A stretch of DNA of 64,000 bases from Parus major (taxonomy: Eukaryota; Chordata; Aves; Passeriformes; Paridae): contig NC_031768.1 of assembly GCF_001522545.3 (NCBI RefSeq), positions 7,067,555 through 7,131,554 on the forward strand, given 5' to 3'. A program made the position numbers and the translations under genes. Position 1 is the stretch's first letter; the number at the start of each line of letters is the position of its first letter. Shown one piece after another: positions 29,201 to 44,048 of the stretch. The notes beneath the pieces were generated by a model, which was not told the origin of the DNA, did no database searches, and saw only the letters and a program-made list of their open reading frames with translations.

Positions 29201-31957
29201 GGATTGGTTCTTTATGGGGATATGTTACCTCTGTCAGCTTAATCTGTTTTACAAAGGAAAGCATAAGTGACAGTTTGTGAAGATTTGTGGTGTTTTCAGC
29301 CTGTTGTAAGATCAGAGACAAGTCAGGGAAGTTAAAACTTTATTCCTTGAGCTGTGACCTCAATGTTGCTAGAAGCAGGTTTGAGCTCAGTTGCACTGCT
29401 TACATCATTAACATCTGATTTCTGTGGAATGAAAGGGGGGAGGATGTTTTAAGAGCATTAGTTTCAGAGGCTTGGAAGAGTATTGCAACTGCACAAGCAG
29501 AACAGGGACAATGTGCTTCTTAAAAGCATTACAAACTTGGTATGCAGAAGTACTTTATGGATATTTGGCAAGTAGCAGCAAGTCTAGTTAAAACTTTGTT
29601 GGTTTGTTGGTGTGGAATCCTGAAAGTGTTGCTAAAAAATTCATTCTGTAGTGAATTTTTTTAATGACTGAACTAAGACATGCACACAAGTTTTACAAAA
29701 CTTGCTTTATAACATGTCAGCTAAAAAAGAAAACCAAAAAAAATTCTATTGCTTTTGGTAATAATTGCAAAGAGAAGCATGTGCAGAAGTGGAACAAACC
29801 GAAATTAAATTTTCTTATATCCTGGATTATTACTGCTTGAGAAGAATTTTCTGGTTCCTGACATTGTTCTGTCACTGAACCAGAAAACCAGTTTTGCTAA
29901 GGTAGTTGTTCTCCAGCGTTCAGACATCATTCTACTACAGGATTTCCAAGTAGAACAGAATTGGCATCATTCTTATATTTGCTGGGTCGTTGTCTGTTAC
30001 TCAGGGTTCACTGTAGGTGCTGTTTGTGCTGAGTTCCATGTGCTGTGCAGGGACTTTCAGAATTCAGCTGTCCCTAACAGCAGCATCTACTGCAGCTTGT
30101 ACTACTTTACCTGAGGAAAACTGTAAATTAACCTGAGCTGTTTGCCAGCTAAAACACTGTCAGTCACTGAGCTCTGTGGCACTGTGGAGTTGGAGTAATT
30201 TTTAGATGCTGGTGTTGTTTGGTTTGTCTAGACTTGGGCAAAGTAGATGATTTCCTTTCTAGCATTAGTGTGCAACTGGTTTGGTATCGGCTGTGCAGAG
30301 CCCAGCAGTTCAAGACCAAAGAAACTGTGATCAAAGCAAACAAGTACATTTTGTCTGTATGAGAAGCATCTCAGGCAGTCAGTTCCCTTTTTGAGTGCCT
30401 TTGGGCTGTTCCTGACTGTTAGTATTCAGCAGCAGAAGCAGTGTAATGGATTATTTAACCCTTCCTTGAGTAGGAGTTACAGACAGTTTGTCTAGACTAG
30501 CTGAATATGTTATGAAGAGATTTCCTTTGTATTTTAAAATACTAGAGTTTTTCCTGTAAAACTGAGGTAAGTTTTTTTATATCAAAAAGTGAATTTGCCT
30601 GTCATTACATTTAGGTAAAGGCTAAGTCACATAAGAAAAGACATTTCAAACAAAGAAGACCCAAAAACCTTCAAGTGTTAGAATGATCAGCAAGAGAAAT
30701 CACTTAATTTTTCAGAATCAGCTAACATCCTCTTCTTGATAATGTTCCATTGCCTCCAAGGGCACTTACTTGATTTAATGTCATTACATTTTAGTACATG
30801 AGTACTAAAAACTCACTTAGAGGACTGCAGTGTCTATAACCTTTAGTTAACCTGATCATCCTAAGTGAATTCCGGCCAAAAGATGTCAATGCTTGGCGTA
30901 AGAATGTTGTGCCAATCTAAGCATAACATTGGTAATAATGCTTTTAGCACATTCTGAGATAATGCATTGCCTCTGCTGCCATGGCCAAAGGCTGGAGAGA
31001 AACCCTGAGCACACACATACATAGACACACACCTGCAGCAAAAAGAACCCACCAGAAATGAAAAAATGTACAAAAAATGAAATAAAGAACTTCACTCTGG
31101 GTGGTTAACCTTTAAAAAAGGAGAAATTCAAGTGATTTAAACTCAACTACTTGCAGGTTTTAGCTTTCTGAAGCTTTTTGCTAGACTTTATAGCAATAAA
31201 CACAGACTGTGTTATAGCCTGTGGATTAAACTAAGAACTTCTGGTTTATGAGAGCAAACTAAATGTATTCTAATTGTGTTACACAACTCTCAGTGTGTGC
31301 AGTGTAGTAGGATACTGGTGTGTGACCATCAGCTCCAAAGGGTCTGGTTAGAAGAAGAGCAGAGATGGGTCTTGCACAGAATCTGGATAAAAAGGCGCTT
31401 GGCACTCGATGTATCTTAATTACTTTAGAGTGGCATCTTCTCTTTGTTCTTAGGCCTGAACTGCACTCGTGGTTAGTCAGATCAAGGGCTACAGAAGTGG
31501 CCAAACACAAAGCTCTCTGCGGCTGAATCAGTGCAGGCTCCCTTTGTGTTCAGCTGCTGACTCTGAACAGATCAAAGCCGGAGCTGCGTTGCCACCTAGT
31601 GAGAAATCTGCAGGGACACATGTCCAAGCAGGACACTACAGAGGGAGAAAAGAAACATCACCTGACTCACAAGTTCATGTCTTAGTTTTCATTTGAGGTG
31701 CAGTTAAACATATGAAAACATAAAACTAAGGCAAGTTAGCATTTCCTGATAATATTGTGAAATCTGGTTTTCAGGCTTCTTGACTCTTCAGGAGAAGGAC
31801 AGTAATGTACAGACTGTTGAGATTTGACATATTGTCAAATGTTTTTTGCTGCTGTAATCTGGCCATTCGTTTCTGTTGCCAGGCTGTCAACACTGTCGTG
31901 CTCAGAGGTGTTTGTGCAGGTTCCCAGAAGTCACCAGGACCAATCTGGTGGAAAAAC

Positions 31958-31984
31958 AGCTCCACCAGGGAGCTCCACCAAGGG
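31958..31984. repeat. 13-bp tandem duplication
   Basis: The unit agctccaccaggg at 31958-31970 is followed directly by agctccaccaaggg at 31971-31984, the second copy having one extra A. Confidence 0.85.
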
Positions 31985-34299
31985 AAGAGGGAAAAGCATG
32001 AAGGGAAAGATGGTGCAGGAGGGGAGAAGCAGCTGACATAAAAGGGAACAATTGCTGCATTTCATGGGGCTGCTACTTTAAAGTGTTAGTTTTCACGACA
32101 AGAAAGCACCATCAGTGTAACTTTATGAAATCACAGCTTTACAATTATTTCAGTGAAGTCCACTGTGACCATACAGCTGAGAATTTTCCTAGTTCAGTGC
32201 TCCAGCCAGTGTGTAGAGTTGTTTTACTAAATACACACCTCATGGCCTGTTGTTTCTCTGTTTTATTTTTGTTTGTCTTCAAAAGAAATTTCATGGCATC
32301 CTCTTGACAGATCTGCTGCTGAACTTCCTTCTTTTAAGGAACTCGTTGTATCACAGAGTGTTTAAAATTGTGGTTTGCAGGGTAAAAACCTGTGGTCTCT
32401 GGTACTTGGGAAGGTGTTGGATTTCAGGCTTTAACACAGTGCTGGGAAACAGGTAGGAACATGGAATTTAATAAATGTGGTTATCAGTAGTGAACCCGCT
32501 TTCATAACTTGATTGATCACAACTTGTGAGTCAATGACTATTTTCAATTTCCTTTCATTAATTATTGAAAACAGTTCAACATTAGAAGTGTTTCAGATTT
32601 TACAGCATGGGTTGCAAAATATCTTCAGCAACAATTCCATTTATATTTGGAAGGCCAACCTCATGACAGAGAGAACCCTCCTTACTCCTTTTTTAGTTAA
32701 TTTATGGAGTTTGTAACCCTGCTTCTGATTAATATATTCATTTGTTTGTGAAGCACTTCAGAAACTGCTACTTTGCCGTAGAAAAAAGACAGATTGTGCA
32801 TATAATTAATTAAAAAACAATAGCAATCCAGAAAGTATTGCTTTCACATTCTTATCTTTCCTCTTTCCCTTTTCCCCTACCTCTGAACCTGGTGTTGAGT
32901 ACTCACCAAGAGGACATAGAATGTGGAAAGTCTTAGATGAAAGATATCTAATCTTTGTTCTTCCTTGAAAAATGTTAGATTTTTTTTTTTTTCCAGTGTG
33001 GTGGGTGCTTTGTAAAAAGTTGCTAAGAATTACCATTTAATTAAATGAAATGGGTTTAGATTATCTACAGTAGGCAGCTGTTAAATACTCTTTTGGGCAT
33101 TCTTAAACATTTTTATTAGTTCAAGTTGATTCATTTCCTAAAATACACCATCTTATTTATGAAACATTGCTTATTTGCATGTCAGTAAAAATGAGGAAGT
33201 GAATAAAAGAAGAGAGAGTTGTTTCCATGGACAAAATCATGCAAACCAACTTACACTGTCAGTCAGATACTTGATTCTGGACAGGTCTGGTGGATGTATC
33301 AGAAGTTGAGAGAAAAGTGGTATTTTTTCACACCCAGCTTCATGTTCATCATAGCTGACAGAGTATAAATTGAGGAAGGAAAATTGTCTTTTAAGTCTCC
33401 CAAGACACCCAGCTCCAGCTAAATGTGTTTATATTTATGTCCAAACACTGAGAAAGAATAGAGTGGCAAGTGAAAGTTACTCAGAACTTAGCAAGCATCT
33501 ACAAAGTCTAATTCCACAAAATGAAGATTTCCATAGGTTTCTCCATGGAGGTCTCAGAAGGGGAATACTAGCTGTAATTGCATTTTGTTGTTCTTGTTCC
33601 ATGCCAGCATTTTGTTTCCAAACAAAAGATTCCAACGGGAGATGGATTCTCTCACATCGCCACTGTACTTGTTGATTCCCATGGCATTTTTATCAAGAGC
33701 CACTCACAGCTACATGCATTTATCTTTTTTTGGTGCATGTTTCAGGCATGTTTGCTAAGGTGTAGATGGGTTATGCAATAAAGATTTGGTGACTTTCAGG
33801 GAAAGGTGTACTTGCTTTTTGTAACATCATAAGCAGCTTTAGAGGCTGCTGTTCCCAGCCTTTCTTTCTCCTTCCATATTCCTTCTTTTTCTTTTGAGTC
33901 AAGTTCTGTAATTGAGGTTGCTCATGAGCCATTTCCCGTGCTAAAGCTTGCAAAACAGTGGAGCCAGTGGAGCCAAAAATAAATTTATACTTTTCTTAAC
34001 TGAGTTAGCACTGAAACAGTTTTGGTGTGTGGTGTGACAAGCTGCAGGCTGCTGGAGCAGAGGGCAGGAATGTGTGTGGGATGAAGGGGGAAACAGCCAG
34101 CGGTTAAATCAGCTTGGCTAACCCAGAGCCTCAGCCACCCCAAAATGAGTGGGAGGAGAGGCAGGAAATCTTTTAGTGCTTGTTGAGGCAACGAGTCATT
34201 AACTGGTTGGATGTGTCTGTGCGATGAGAGTCGCTCACATATCCCAGAAAGACAGGAAGTGCTGTTTTAATTAAGGCAAAAGGGAATACTCTCTCGTGG

Positions 34300-34313
34300 A
34301 AAAAAAAAAAAAA
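34300..34313. repeat. Poly-A run (14 bp)
   Basis: This is a homopolymer A tract in CASK intron 2 with no adjacent recognisable retroposon. Confidence 0.9.
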
Positions 34314-35199
34314 TACTTAAAAAGAACAAATCTTTGGGGCAGAAACATTGCTGTGGTTCTGTAGGATAGGAGTTTCACTGCCAGTGTCAATACAGGATGT
34401 TCCCACCTCCAGCTCCTTGTTCCTGTTGCAGTGTGTTGGCTGCACTGAGAGCTTTTATGACTTCCCTGATGTATTATTAGAATAATAAAGCCTAGAAGTA
34501 ATTTATACAGAGCAGCAAGAATGGGCAAGGAGAGGAGATAGGGAAATTTCCCTGGAAGTTCACCGGTTTTGGAAGTATGACCTCAGGTAGGGTGTGATGG
34601 GTTAAACTGGAATCGGGTGTTGAGCAGGATGTTCCACGGGGCTGCTGCACGATAATTTGAAGCAGAGGTGTGTAGTGTCTACAGCAGAAAGGGAATTAGA
34701 TCTGGATTAAATATAAGTAGCAATTTTTTGATAATGGGAGGGTGCAGGGACAGCTTTTGTGGGAAGAGGCTCGGGGCTGTGGATTCCCAGACAGCTCCAG
34801 TGGGCCAAAGCTGAACCCATCAGCCTTGCGTGTGGTGCTTCATTGAAAATGCATGTAAGGATGGGTAGGAAACACTGGAGCAAAGTGTAGGGAGTGTGGA
34901 ACAAAAAGAGGGCACAGGAAAGTCAGGGAAGGAGGAGATTCACCATGGCAGAGCAGATGGAGGAGGAGGAGAGGAGGAACCTCTGCAGTGTGCTGAGCAT
35001 GGCCCTCACCCCTGCACCCCTCACAGCTGGGGCTGCAGTGAAGCAGTGGAGTTCAGCCCATGAAAGGGGGGAGGAAATTTCTTTTTCTTGATTCCCTCTA
35101 CCCAAATCAATAAGTACTTGTTTTAATTGGCAAAAAAAAAGTTAATTTCCTCAAGGCTGCTTGGCTGAAAATAGTAGCTGATAAACAATCTCCCTGTCC

Positions 35200-35216
35200 A
35201 AAAAAAAAAAAAAAAA
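35200..35216. repeat. Poly-A run (17 bp)
   Basis: This is a homopolymer A tract in CASK intron 2. I looked for a processed-pseudogene body next to it and recognised none. Confidence 0.9.
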
Positions 35217-35722
35217 GCATGAGTTTTTTTGTTCTTGTTACTTGTATTTTCCACCCCTGCCTGGCTGAGCGGGAGCCTGAGTGGGAGTTTAATATCTAGC
35301 AAAGGAGAATACTCCACAGAACAAAACTCAGTGTGTGTAGGGTGAAACTGCTGGGTCTGAGATCTCAGTGTCTCCCTCAGTGTCTGTGCGTCAGGCACAT
35401 TTCCACAAGGCACACAATTCAGTTCAGCTGTTTCTGGAAAAATTCCATTTGGGTGGTCAGGAGCTTCTCCATGATGCTCACCAAAGGGTGATTGGTGAGA
35501 ATGGCATGACCAAGTGAACAAAGCATATTGATTTCCCTTTAAAACTTAGTACTGCCACTTCTATTTAAATTACATATAATCATATCTTGGTGTACAAAAT
35601 ATATAGAAGCATTTTAAGCATGAAGCTTACTGATGAAGATACTTCCTTTCAAAATACTGTCATACCCAAGCTGTGGCTGGAAAACTAATCCTTTAAGGGA
35701 CTGAACCTGGAAAATCAGAATG

Positions 35723-35761
35723 GTGTATGTATAAAAATGAATTGTGTATACATAAAAATGA
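35723..35761. repeat. 18-bp imperfect direct duplication
   Basis: The motif gtgtatgtataaaaatga at 35723-35740 recurs at 35744-35761 with two mismatches, an offset of 21 bp. Confidence 0.8.
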
Positions 35762-38700
35762 CATGTGTCTTCCATCTTGCTAAGAAACTTGGAGCTGTCT
35801 GTCCCAAAAAAGATGGGGCTGCTACAGTCTGTGCATGTCACTTTTAAAATAACAAAATGGTGCTATTATGTAGGCTGCTAGAGATCATCTAATTCTTCCA
35901 TGAAGATACTTTGAAAATATGTTCAGTATTTGAGATGTTTTAGAACCTTGGTTATCAGATTTTGAAAGGAAATTAGGCATTTGCCAGAATTGTTAGAGAT
36001 GTGTAGGATATTAGGTTGTTAATTCCCATGGGAATTTTAAGTGATACTCATGTTTTATGTTTTCTATCAAAGATATTTATCTTTCTGTGCAATTACATAG
36101 AGCAGTTACCTATTTTTGTGCTTCCAGCAATTCACTTTCAGTGTTGCTGTCCACACATGAGGCTGCATTTTCTCTGTGTGGTGATTATGGCTGAGAATTC
36201 CCTTTTCCATCTTTGAACTTTTTTCTGTTACTGAAGTCTGAACTTTCCTGCCATTTTAACAACTTTAATGCCTCTCTAAATAATTAGCCAGGTCTAAAAT
36301 GGTAACTTTGACATGTCTCCAATTGCTAAAAAAAACCTCAAAGTTTTGTAAACAGACTGAAATTCTGGAACATTTACTGGTAACAGTTGTGTAAAAGGAT
36401 AGCTTGTAAATGCTTTTCAGATTATGATGTAAAGTATGAGCCTGTGTGGAACACAACAACAAGTCTTTTTCCCTGTTCCTGGTTGTGGGACAATACCTTT
36501 CATGCAGTTGGCAGTGAAACTTCTAAAGCTTGTGCTTTTAAAACTTGCAGTTCTATTTATTATTACTGTTGTCAATTATGTTTAATTTTGAAAAAAATGC
36601 TGACAGGGAAGACTTAAAGAATGAACTAGAAAGTAATTTCTTCAGCCATATCAAGAAGAGAAAAATGAATAGATGAAGGGTTCAGAAGGGATTCAAATGG
36701 AGTTAAATTGTCCAGCCAGTAAAAGATGAGTTTGGTTTAGATTCCACGACCTTGTCTTGCCTCAGGGGTTATGTTCCTCCAGCTGAATTTTGTTTACTAG
36801 TGAAGGAGACTGCTGTAAATATGGGGCATATGACCCACATTGGTAAATGACACATCACCTCTTAAAGACAGCTTACTCCACTGGCAGATTCTAGAGTTGT
36901 CTTGAATCTTTTGTAGGTGTCTGGAATATGAAAGGCTAATTTGAATATGGGATGTGTGTCTGGGACCTTTATTACTACACATGTCTCAAATACTCAGCAG
37001 AGGTTTAGAAAACTTAACAGGAGGTAACAAATAGTTCATACAATGTTTTATGCTGAATGATAACACACATAATAATAAGGTAATAATGGGATTTTTCTCA
37101 GGAAATCCTCAATCACCTGGTGCAATCAAACATCTGTTTGGGTTTGTATTGCATTTAAAATTGGAATGGTGTCTGTGGGTACTTGGGATTTTATTTACCT
37201 CTTGAACCTGCAGAGGTAAAATTTCATTCGGTCTGGAAAAAACATTTGATAAAGGACTGAGTAGATGCTGATGTAATTTTTTCAAGTGAAAACAGTGAAA
37301 CATATGTGTCATCTCTGCCTTTTGTCCTCCTCCCCTTTCCTTTTTACTGGTCTTAAGCATGACTTATTTTGACCTTTGGGTCATGGTCCAAATGTACTTC
37401 AGAATCCATCATCTCTTTCCTGCCCTGTGGCTTTGTTGAATCAGTGTGGTATGTACTTGTCTCTCTCTTTATACCTCGTTTTTCTTTTTCTTAATAGGCC
37501 TACTGTTGAACAAGTCCCTGCTGTGTTTAAAATAGGACTTTGTTCTGCTCTTAGCCCATAGACCACTTAGTCATAAAAGTCCTTGTTCTGTAACTTCTGT
37601 TCATTTGTTTTCCTGTTTGGAGATTTTATTTTCCGCTTTGTTTCTCCCTCCTCTTGTGCTGGTGCTCAGTCTGTGAGCAATTGTTGCACTCATCCAATAT
37701 TACACAGAGGAATGAGGGAAATGGCACCATATTCTTTCTTCCTTTCAGTTCTAATTCCTTTCAAATAAAGCCCACAAAATATTAATAAAGGGAGAAGCCA
37801 AAATAAACTATTTTGAACACAATGTTTGCCTGTAAATAAAGCAGAATTTTCCTGTAATTTCCTTTTGGATATTTTCACTTGGCTTTCCATCTGAAATAGA
37901 TATTGGATGCCACCAATACTTAGCCAATACCATTTGATAAGTGTGGTGGCATTAAAGTTGTTATAAAGCAAGAGGCAAAAGAAAAGCTGCCTGTTTTCTG
38001 AAGATCATAGTCAGTCACAGAATCACAGTTTTTCTTTCTCTTACACTGCTTCTCCTCTGTGTGCTCATCACTGATCCTGGTTAGGAAGGACTGGATGTGC
38101 TTGAGTGAACCTCTCTGCCTGGAAAGGGATGGGAACCATTTAGTGTCAAATCATTGCCTATTATGATGGAAGGGAAAGCTACAGTGTGGCTTTAGTTGTA
38201 ATTCTGCATTAAGGTGGTGTAAGAACTGATAATGTATTTTCCATAGTGAAAGACATTTTCTTAGGTTGTAGAATTTCATCTGCATAAAGAGATGGACAAA
38301 TAAAGGCCAAATTTTACATTAATTTATCAAAATTTGTCTGTATCACTGAATGATATTTCTGTTTGCAGTTCTGCTTGCACTTCCTAAGGTGCCATTACAT
38401 GATGGTTTCTAAAGGATTGCTCTGTCATTTTGGATTTTAGATTGTATTTGCAAGGTTGTGAGGGAGGGGAAATGTAATGCAAGCGTAATATGAAAGTTCT
38501 GGTAACAAAATTTGCACTTTGTGAATCAGAACATCTTTCTTGGATTGAAATTCAGTCATTTCCAAACTCTCAGCTTTTCATCTGAATTTATAGATGGCTG
38601 AAAGATCCAGAGTCTAGCATAAATCTGAGTTACCTGTTCAATGCTTCACATAAAAGAATGTTCATCTTGGTGCTTGCATATTTCAGTATAATTGATTCAT

Positions 38701-39840
38701 GTGAAGAATGTAGGAGGGCACATGTAAAAATAGCGCATTTTAAATTTCTTTCTAGTGTAGCCCAATTATATGGTAAATATTCTCATATTTGTATTTCTCC
38801 ATAAAGGCACGTGTAGGTCATTCTTGAGCAATGATCAATTGTATGGAAAGAGAATAGAAAATTTCTGCTTCAGAATTCAGACTGATGTTTTCCTCACTTA
38901 CCAAATTATCATCAAAGCTATTCATTCAAGATTTTATCTAGAAATATCTTTCTAGAGTACAAGTAGATAAGTTAAAAGAAAAAAAAAGTTTATGGATAAT
39001 TAAATAATAAAAATACAAATAGTTTCAACAAAGAAGAAAGAAAATTAATTCAGTGTAGTCTGATTTTTTGCATTTCTTTATCTGCAGAAAGATTGATTTG
39101 TGATCAGAAAAGGAGTGTTGTTTAAAACAAAATTTCTCAAGCTTTGAGATATTTTAGAGTGGTTTCTGCTCTTCTTTTAGTTGCAGCTTTTTCCTGCTTT
39201 ATTCACTCTTCTCTAGAACAGAGATGCAAACTAATGTATGCTTATTAAAATTTATGTTAGTGTCATTTCATATAATGTGACTTTAAAATAAATAGTATTA
39301 AAGAAGTAAACTACAAGAAATTTAAGCATAAGAAAAATACTTCTTTGCTTATGAGGATGATCAGGTACTGGTGTGAGTTTTCTGGGCAGGTTATGGAGTT
39401 TCCACCCCTGGACATGTTCAGAGCTCAGCTGGGTGTGGGCCTGCACAATCTGCTCCAGTTCACCTTGCTTTTAGCAGAGGATTTAGAGTAGGCACCTCCA
39501 GTTATTAATAGTTCTCTAGTGTGGTGAAAGTCTTGTCTTCTGCATTTGGAGGTGATTCTGCAGCGTTGTTAAATATTTAGGACAAAAATCAGTGTAGTTT
39601 GCAGCTGTACGTTAAAGAAACTTACTTCTGTGGAGTTTTTCAGTCTATGACCAAGGAGATCTATTAATATGTGAATTCAAGAATCTGTTAAGTTTTGAGA
39701 GATATATGCATATTTGAATTAAGCATAATTAAATATAATCTTGTCAGTGTTCTTTGTAAAGATTAATGAATTTATTAGAAAGTTCAAATGTTTATATCTT
39801 TCCAAACATTGTGTTCTAAACAGCTTGAATGTATAGCTAA

Positions 39841-39975
<135 letters not shown>

Positions 39976-42733
39976 TAAGTTTCTCTCCTTGATTCTACCT
40001 TTTTGTGTTGTCATTTGCTAAATAAAATCCTAAAAAATGTCTTCTCACACCTGTAGGTTTTGTAGCTCAGAGGTCTTGAGTGCTTTGAAAATAGTTATTC
40101 CTGCCAAGTCCAGGTTGTGCCAAATAAAAAAGAAAGTTGTCCCCCTGTCTAAGTGGTGAACACCAGGGCTTTCTAAAGACAAGCATAATCTTTTTTGATG
40201 GCTTCAGGGTAAGAGGACAAGTTGAAAATCTGCCGGTAGATCTTTGTCATCTTTGGGTAGCTGGGGGTATTTTGTTGCAGTTGTAAAATTTTCTTTATTT
40301 TTTTCCACGCTGTTGCTTCTTTAGCACTGCTTTTCCGTTATTAGATAAGAAAGTAAGATTATTAGTGTATTTAAGTATTCCTCTAAATCAGTATAGTTCA
40401 CAATATATGAAAAGAGGCTTTTGTCTAAAAGATTTGTTTTGGAAGTTTGAATGCAAGAGTTTAGTTGTAAGAGGGAACAAAACAAGACTTTTCAGCAATG
40501 GACATGTATTTTTATTCAACATCAAGAAAAAAAGAAGGGGGGCAGCCCCAAAATTACCACATTCTTTCTTTGAGAGAAAATTAGTAGTTCTTCCTGAGTT
40601 AGGTTTTATCTGAATGGGAAGGATACAACCAGACATGTGAAATGGTCTTTTGTGCATGTTCTTTCTTTGATCTTCTCTTCCTACCAGCTCTTCTTTTTAA
40701 GCTCCCTAGATAATCATTCTTAGTCAGTCTGGGCATATGTATTTGTACCTCTTAAATTCCTCTGATCTTCCTCCATTATGTTTTCTGATGGATTTGAGCT
40801 GGTGATGTTGGAGTAACCACATCATACTGGCTTGTTAGATAAAACTGGTTTGCCCACTAGAGCCAAGAATTTGATTTGAGATGTCCACATAAAAAATACC
40901 ACATTTTGACATGTTTTACCATTTTGGTAGTAGAAAAGCCACACCAAAACATTAGGTAAAGCAGAAAATTGTTGTTTGCAAATCTTCTGTGTTTTTTAGA
41001 TGAGTTTATAAACTTACAGTTTTGTGAAATAATTGTTTTGTGCTTTACATTTTGATTCAATACTGACTTTGCTTTTTATTTTGAAAATCCCAAAGCATGA
41101 ACTAAGGGACTTTAATTACCCTATTATGAAATAATTATATATACCTTGGGTAGTCATACTCAGATAATTAACAAGATTTTGAAATGGAAAAAAAAGGGTT
41201 TGCTTCTATTTTTACCATGCTCATAGCTCAGAAATATGAGACAAAAGCAGTAATTATTTTTTAATGGCAACCCTATTATAATTTATGTTTGTATATATAA
41301 AAAGCAAGTCTGAACAATTAGAATTACTACACAAATACTGCACCTGACTTCAGGCCACATGAAAGAAGGAATTACAAAGCTAAATTATTTGAGGGATGAT
41401 GATCGTTTATCATATGTATGTCCTTGTCTCCTTTGTACACAACAATCATCAGTCTTTTGTAGCCCTGATAGAAAATGTGGCAGTGGGAACACCTGTGCTC
41501 AAAATGTGGGAGGGAATAAAAGAGCTGTGGCAGGATGTGTTGTTGTGCTGGAGGGGATGCTTTGGTAAAGTGATTCAGCAGCAGACTGGTGTTTGTGTGG
41601 AGTGAGACTGCATTGTCTGAGTCTGAGCAGTTAGGGGCACACTCTGGAACTGTGACCATAAAAACAAACTTGGAGTTGGCAGAAAAGCATCTCTGTACAT
41701 GTAGGTAATTTATTTCCACCCCATACTGCTTTCTGTTCATTATGATGTTATTGTAACCAGCTCAACTGATTCACAGCAAATTTCTGTCTAGAGCAATAAA
41801 ATACATTTCATAGGGTCTGGTTACTGAAAAGTGACTGAAAAGGGGAAGACAACACAGATCTAGAGAGGAGACATAAACCCAGCTGTGATGGGTGATTTGT
41901 GGGCTGGCAGGTGATTTACATGAAAACCAAGGCAGGCCCAGCAGATGAAATGCATGGAATGACCAAACCTAAAACTTGGTGCCATCAATTTGTATGTAAA
42001 TGATGCATCAGTTCACTGTGGTTTCGTAGGCTGTGAGCTGCATGGGGCAACTGCTAGGGGGAGGACCCTGAATCTTGCCAAACCTACTGATACAGGAAAA
42101 GTACAAGTGAAATAAGCAAATGTAGCACGTACCTGGTAGCAACAGGTTGAAGCACTCAGAAAAATGTACAATTTGTGCCCAATTTTGAAAGCTTTTGTGA
42201 AAATAAGCATTTTAAAAATCAAACTGTGATTCATAGAAGCACTGGTGAACAGTAGCAATGAGGTTTAACACCCAAAAAATGAGCTCTGTTTTGAGCCCCT
42301 TATTCATATACAAACTCAAGCACTCTCTAGAATGGCCTATATCTCAGATTAGTAGGCTGCATGGTGCTGCTGTAATAAACTACAGTGAAGCAGGTGCTCA
42401 TAAGAGACAAAGTGCCTGTGTAGAATAAGAAGCAGACCCTATCCCAGGAGGTCTTATTGCTAAGGTGAAAATATTATTTTAAAAGTATTTATAAAAATAA
42501 ATGCATTTGTAATGCATTGTTACTGCAGTACAGATGAGAGAGGATCTGCCTGTACAAAATGATTTCCCTCACAAACATCCCAGCTGCCCCCCAGAGGGAC
42601 TCTTTACTCTGAAGGAAATGATCCCTTGGAGGCTCTGGAGACACCTTACAGCTGAGAAGGGCCAGCTCTACTCTCTGTAATAGAGTTGCAATTTTCTTTC
42701 CCATTCTTGGTGTTATTTGCTGGCAGCTGTATC

Positions 42734-43098
42734 GAATCATGGGGTCATTTAGGTTGGAAAAGACCCCATAAGATCATCGAGTCCAACCATTAACCCAGCA
42801 GTGCCAAGTCCACCACTAAACCACGTCCCTGAACTTCACATCTACACATCTTTTAAATAACCCTGGGGATGGTGCCTACACCATTAACCTGGGCATTCTG
42901 TTCTCATGCTTGACAACCCTCTCAGGTGAAGAAATTTTTACTGCTATCCAATGTAAACCTCCCCTAGCACAAATTGAGGCCATTTCACCTTTTCTGATTG
43001 CTTTTGTTACCTGAAAGAACAAACCAACCCTGACCTGGCTACAACCTCTTTCGGGCATTTGTAGAGACTGATGAGGTCCCCCAAATACCTCCTGGATT
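42734..43098 (-). mobile_element. CR1 LINE 3' end
   Basis: This is the best preserved CR1 fragment here. In + strand order it reads gaatcatggggtcatttagg, ttggaaaagacc, agatcatcgagtccaaccat, gccaagtccaccactaaacc, gtgaagaaatttttactgct and taaacctcccctagcacaa. This is the reverse complement of the CR1 3' region, so the element lies on the minus strand. No coding capacity remains. Confidence 0.95.
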
Positions 43099-43589
43099 TA
43101 TTTGGTATACAGGTGTCACTTAATATACTCTATTGCTTATTACATTTTTCCCTATCAGTGAGAATACTTTGAGAAGGGTCACAGCTACTTGGAATATTTC
43201 TTAAAGAAAGCAAATACTTATTTTGAAGGGTCTGAAAACTAGATTTAAGACTTATGAGTACATTATTTTCAGTTTATCCTCAGTACATATGGAGTGAGAG
43301 TATTTCCATGCTGAAGAGCTCAGATACAGGAGCAGTGAGTGCATTCCAAATGTCTTGCTGTCTGGTCATTTGCAAAATATTGTCTCACCACTGTACATAG
43401 GTGGGTTTGTTTTTCTTGGTGCATTCTAAGAGAGATTTGTATCTTGAGACATTAGAAGAAGTGATCTGTTAAGATTTAGCAGTTAGGATATATAAACAGC
43501 TTATTTAAATATAAATATAGTTGTATGCATATAGCTTTGCTGTTAAATGTAGCTAACATGTTAAAATGTTTCAGGTTTAAAATCTCAAA

Positions 43590-43625
43590 TTCATAATAGC
43601 AGGTTATGGAGTTTCATAATAGCAG
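43590..43625. repeat. 13-bp perfect direct duplication
   Basis: The motif ttcataatagcag occurs at 43590-43602 and 43613-43625. Confidence 0.88.
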
Positions 43626-44027
43626 TATTTAACAGAGTTGCAGTTGGCTTATTTGAGGTAAGTGAAGATGACAAGTATAGAAAAACTGTCCCATTGAAGG
43701 GGAAAATGCCATCATGCACACGCCTTGAACATGCATGGTACAAAACTCAGTTATGAGCAGCATGTCATCTCTGAATTTTTTATCTTACTTTTATTAAGTA
43801 ATAATTCACTTCCCTAAATTTTAGCACTGTTTCTAAAGCTTTCTCATTCTTCATAAATAAATTAAGTTGTAGGCCACATCCTATTAGGTCTGCAAATTCA
43901 AAGCTATCATACCCCAGTATGAAAACACAGATCTCTTATGCAGTGTGCTGTCTGTTCTTCAGTCACTGCTGGTGTCAGAGCAGATTTCTATGTACATACA
44001 TACATAAATATTTATATTTACTTACTG

Positions 44028-44048
44028 TATATATATATATATATATAT
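44028..44048. repeat. TA dinucleotide microsatellite
   Basis: About ten TA units, preceded by tacata-type repeats from about 43992 and followed by further AT-rich sequence. Confidence 0.92.

Noticed and set aside
33370..33675. A 101-codon open frame in CASK intron 2
   Set aside because: It has no known motif, no splice or promoter signals, and is not unusually long for this much DNA read in six frames.
35200..35216. The poly-A run considered as the tail of a processed pseudogene
   Set aside because: No gene-like body or target-site duplication could be recognised next to it.
38010..38060. A possible CR1 tail start (tcacagaatcacag)
   Set aside because: The similarity stops after about 15 bp and the following sequence has no CR1 motif order.
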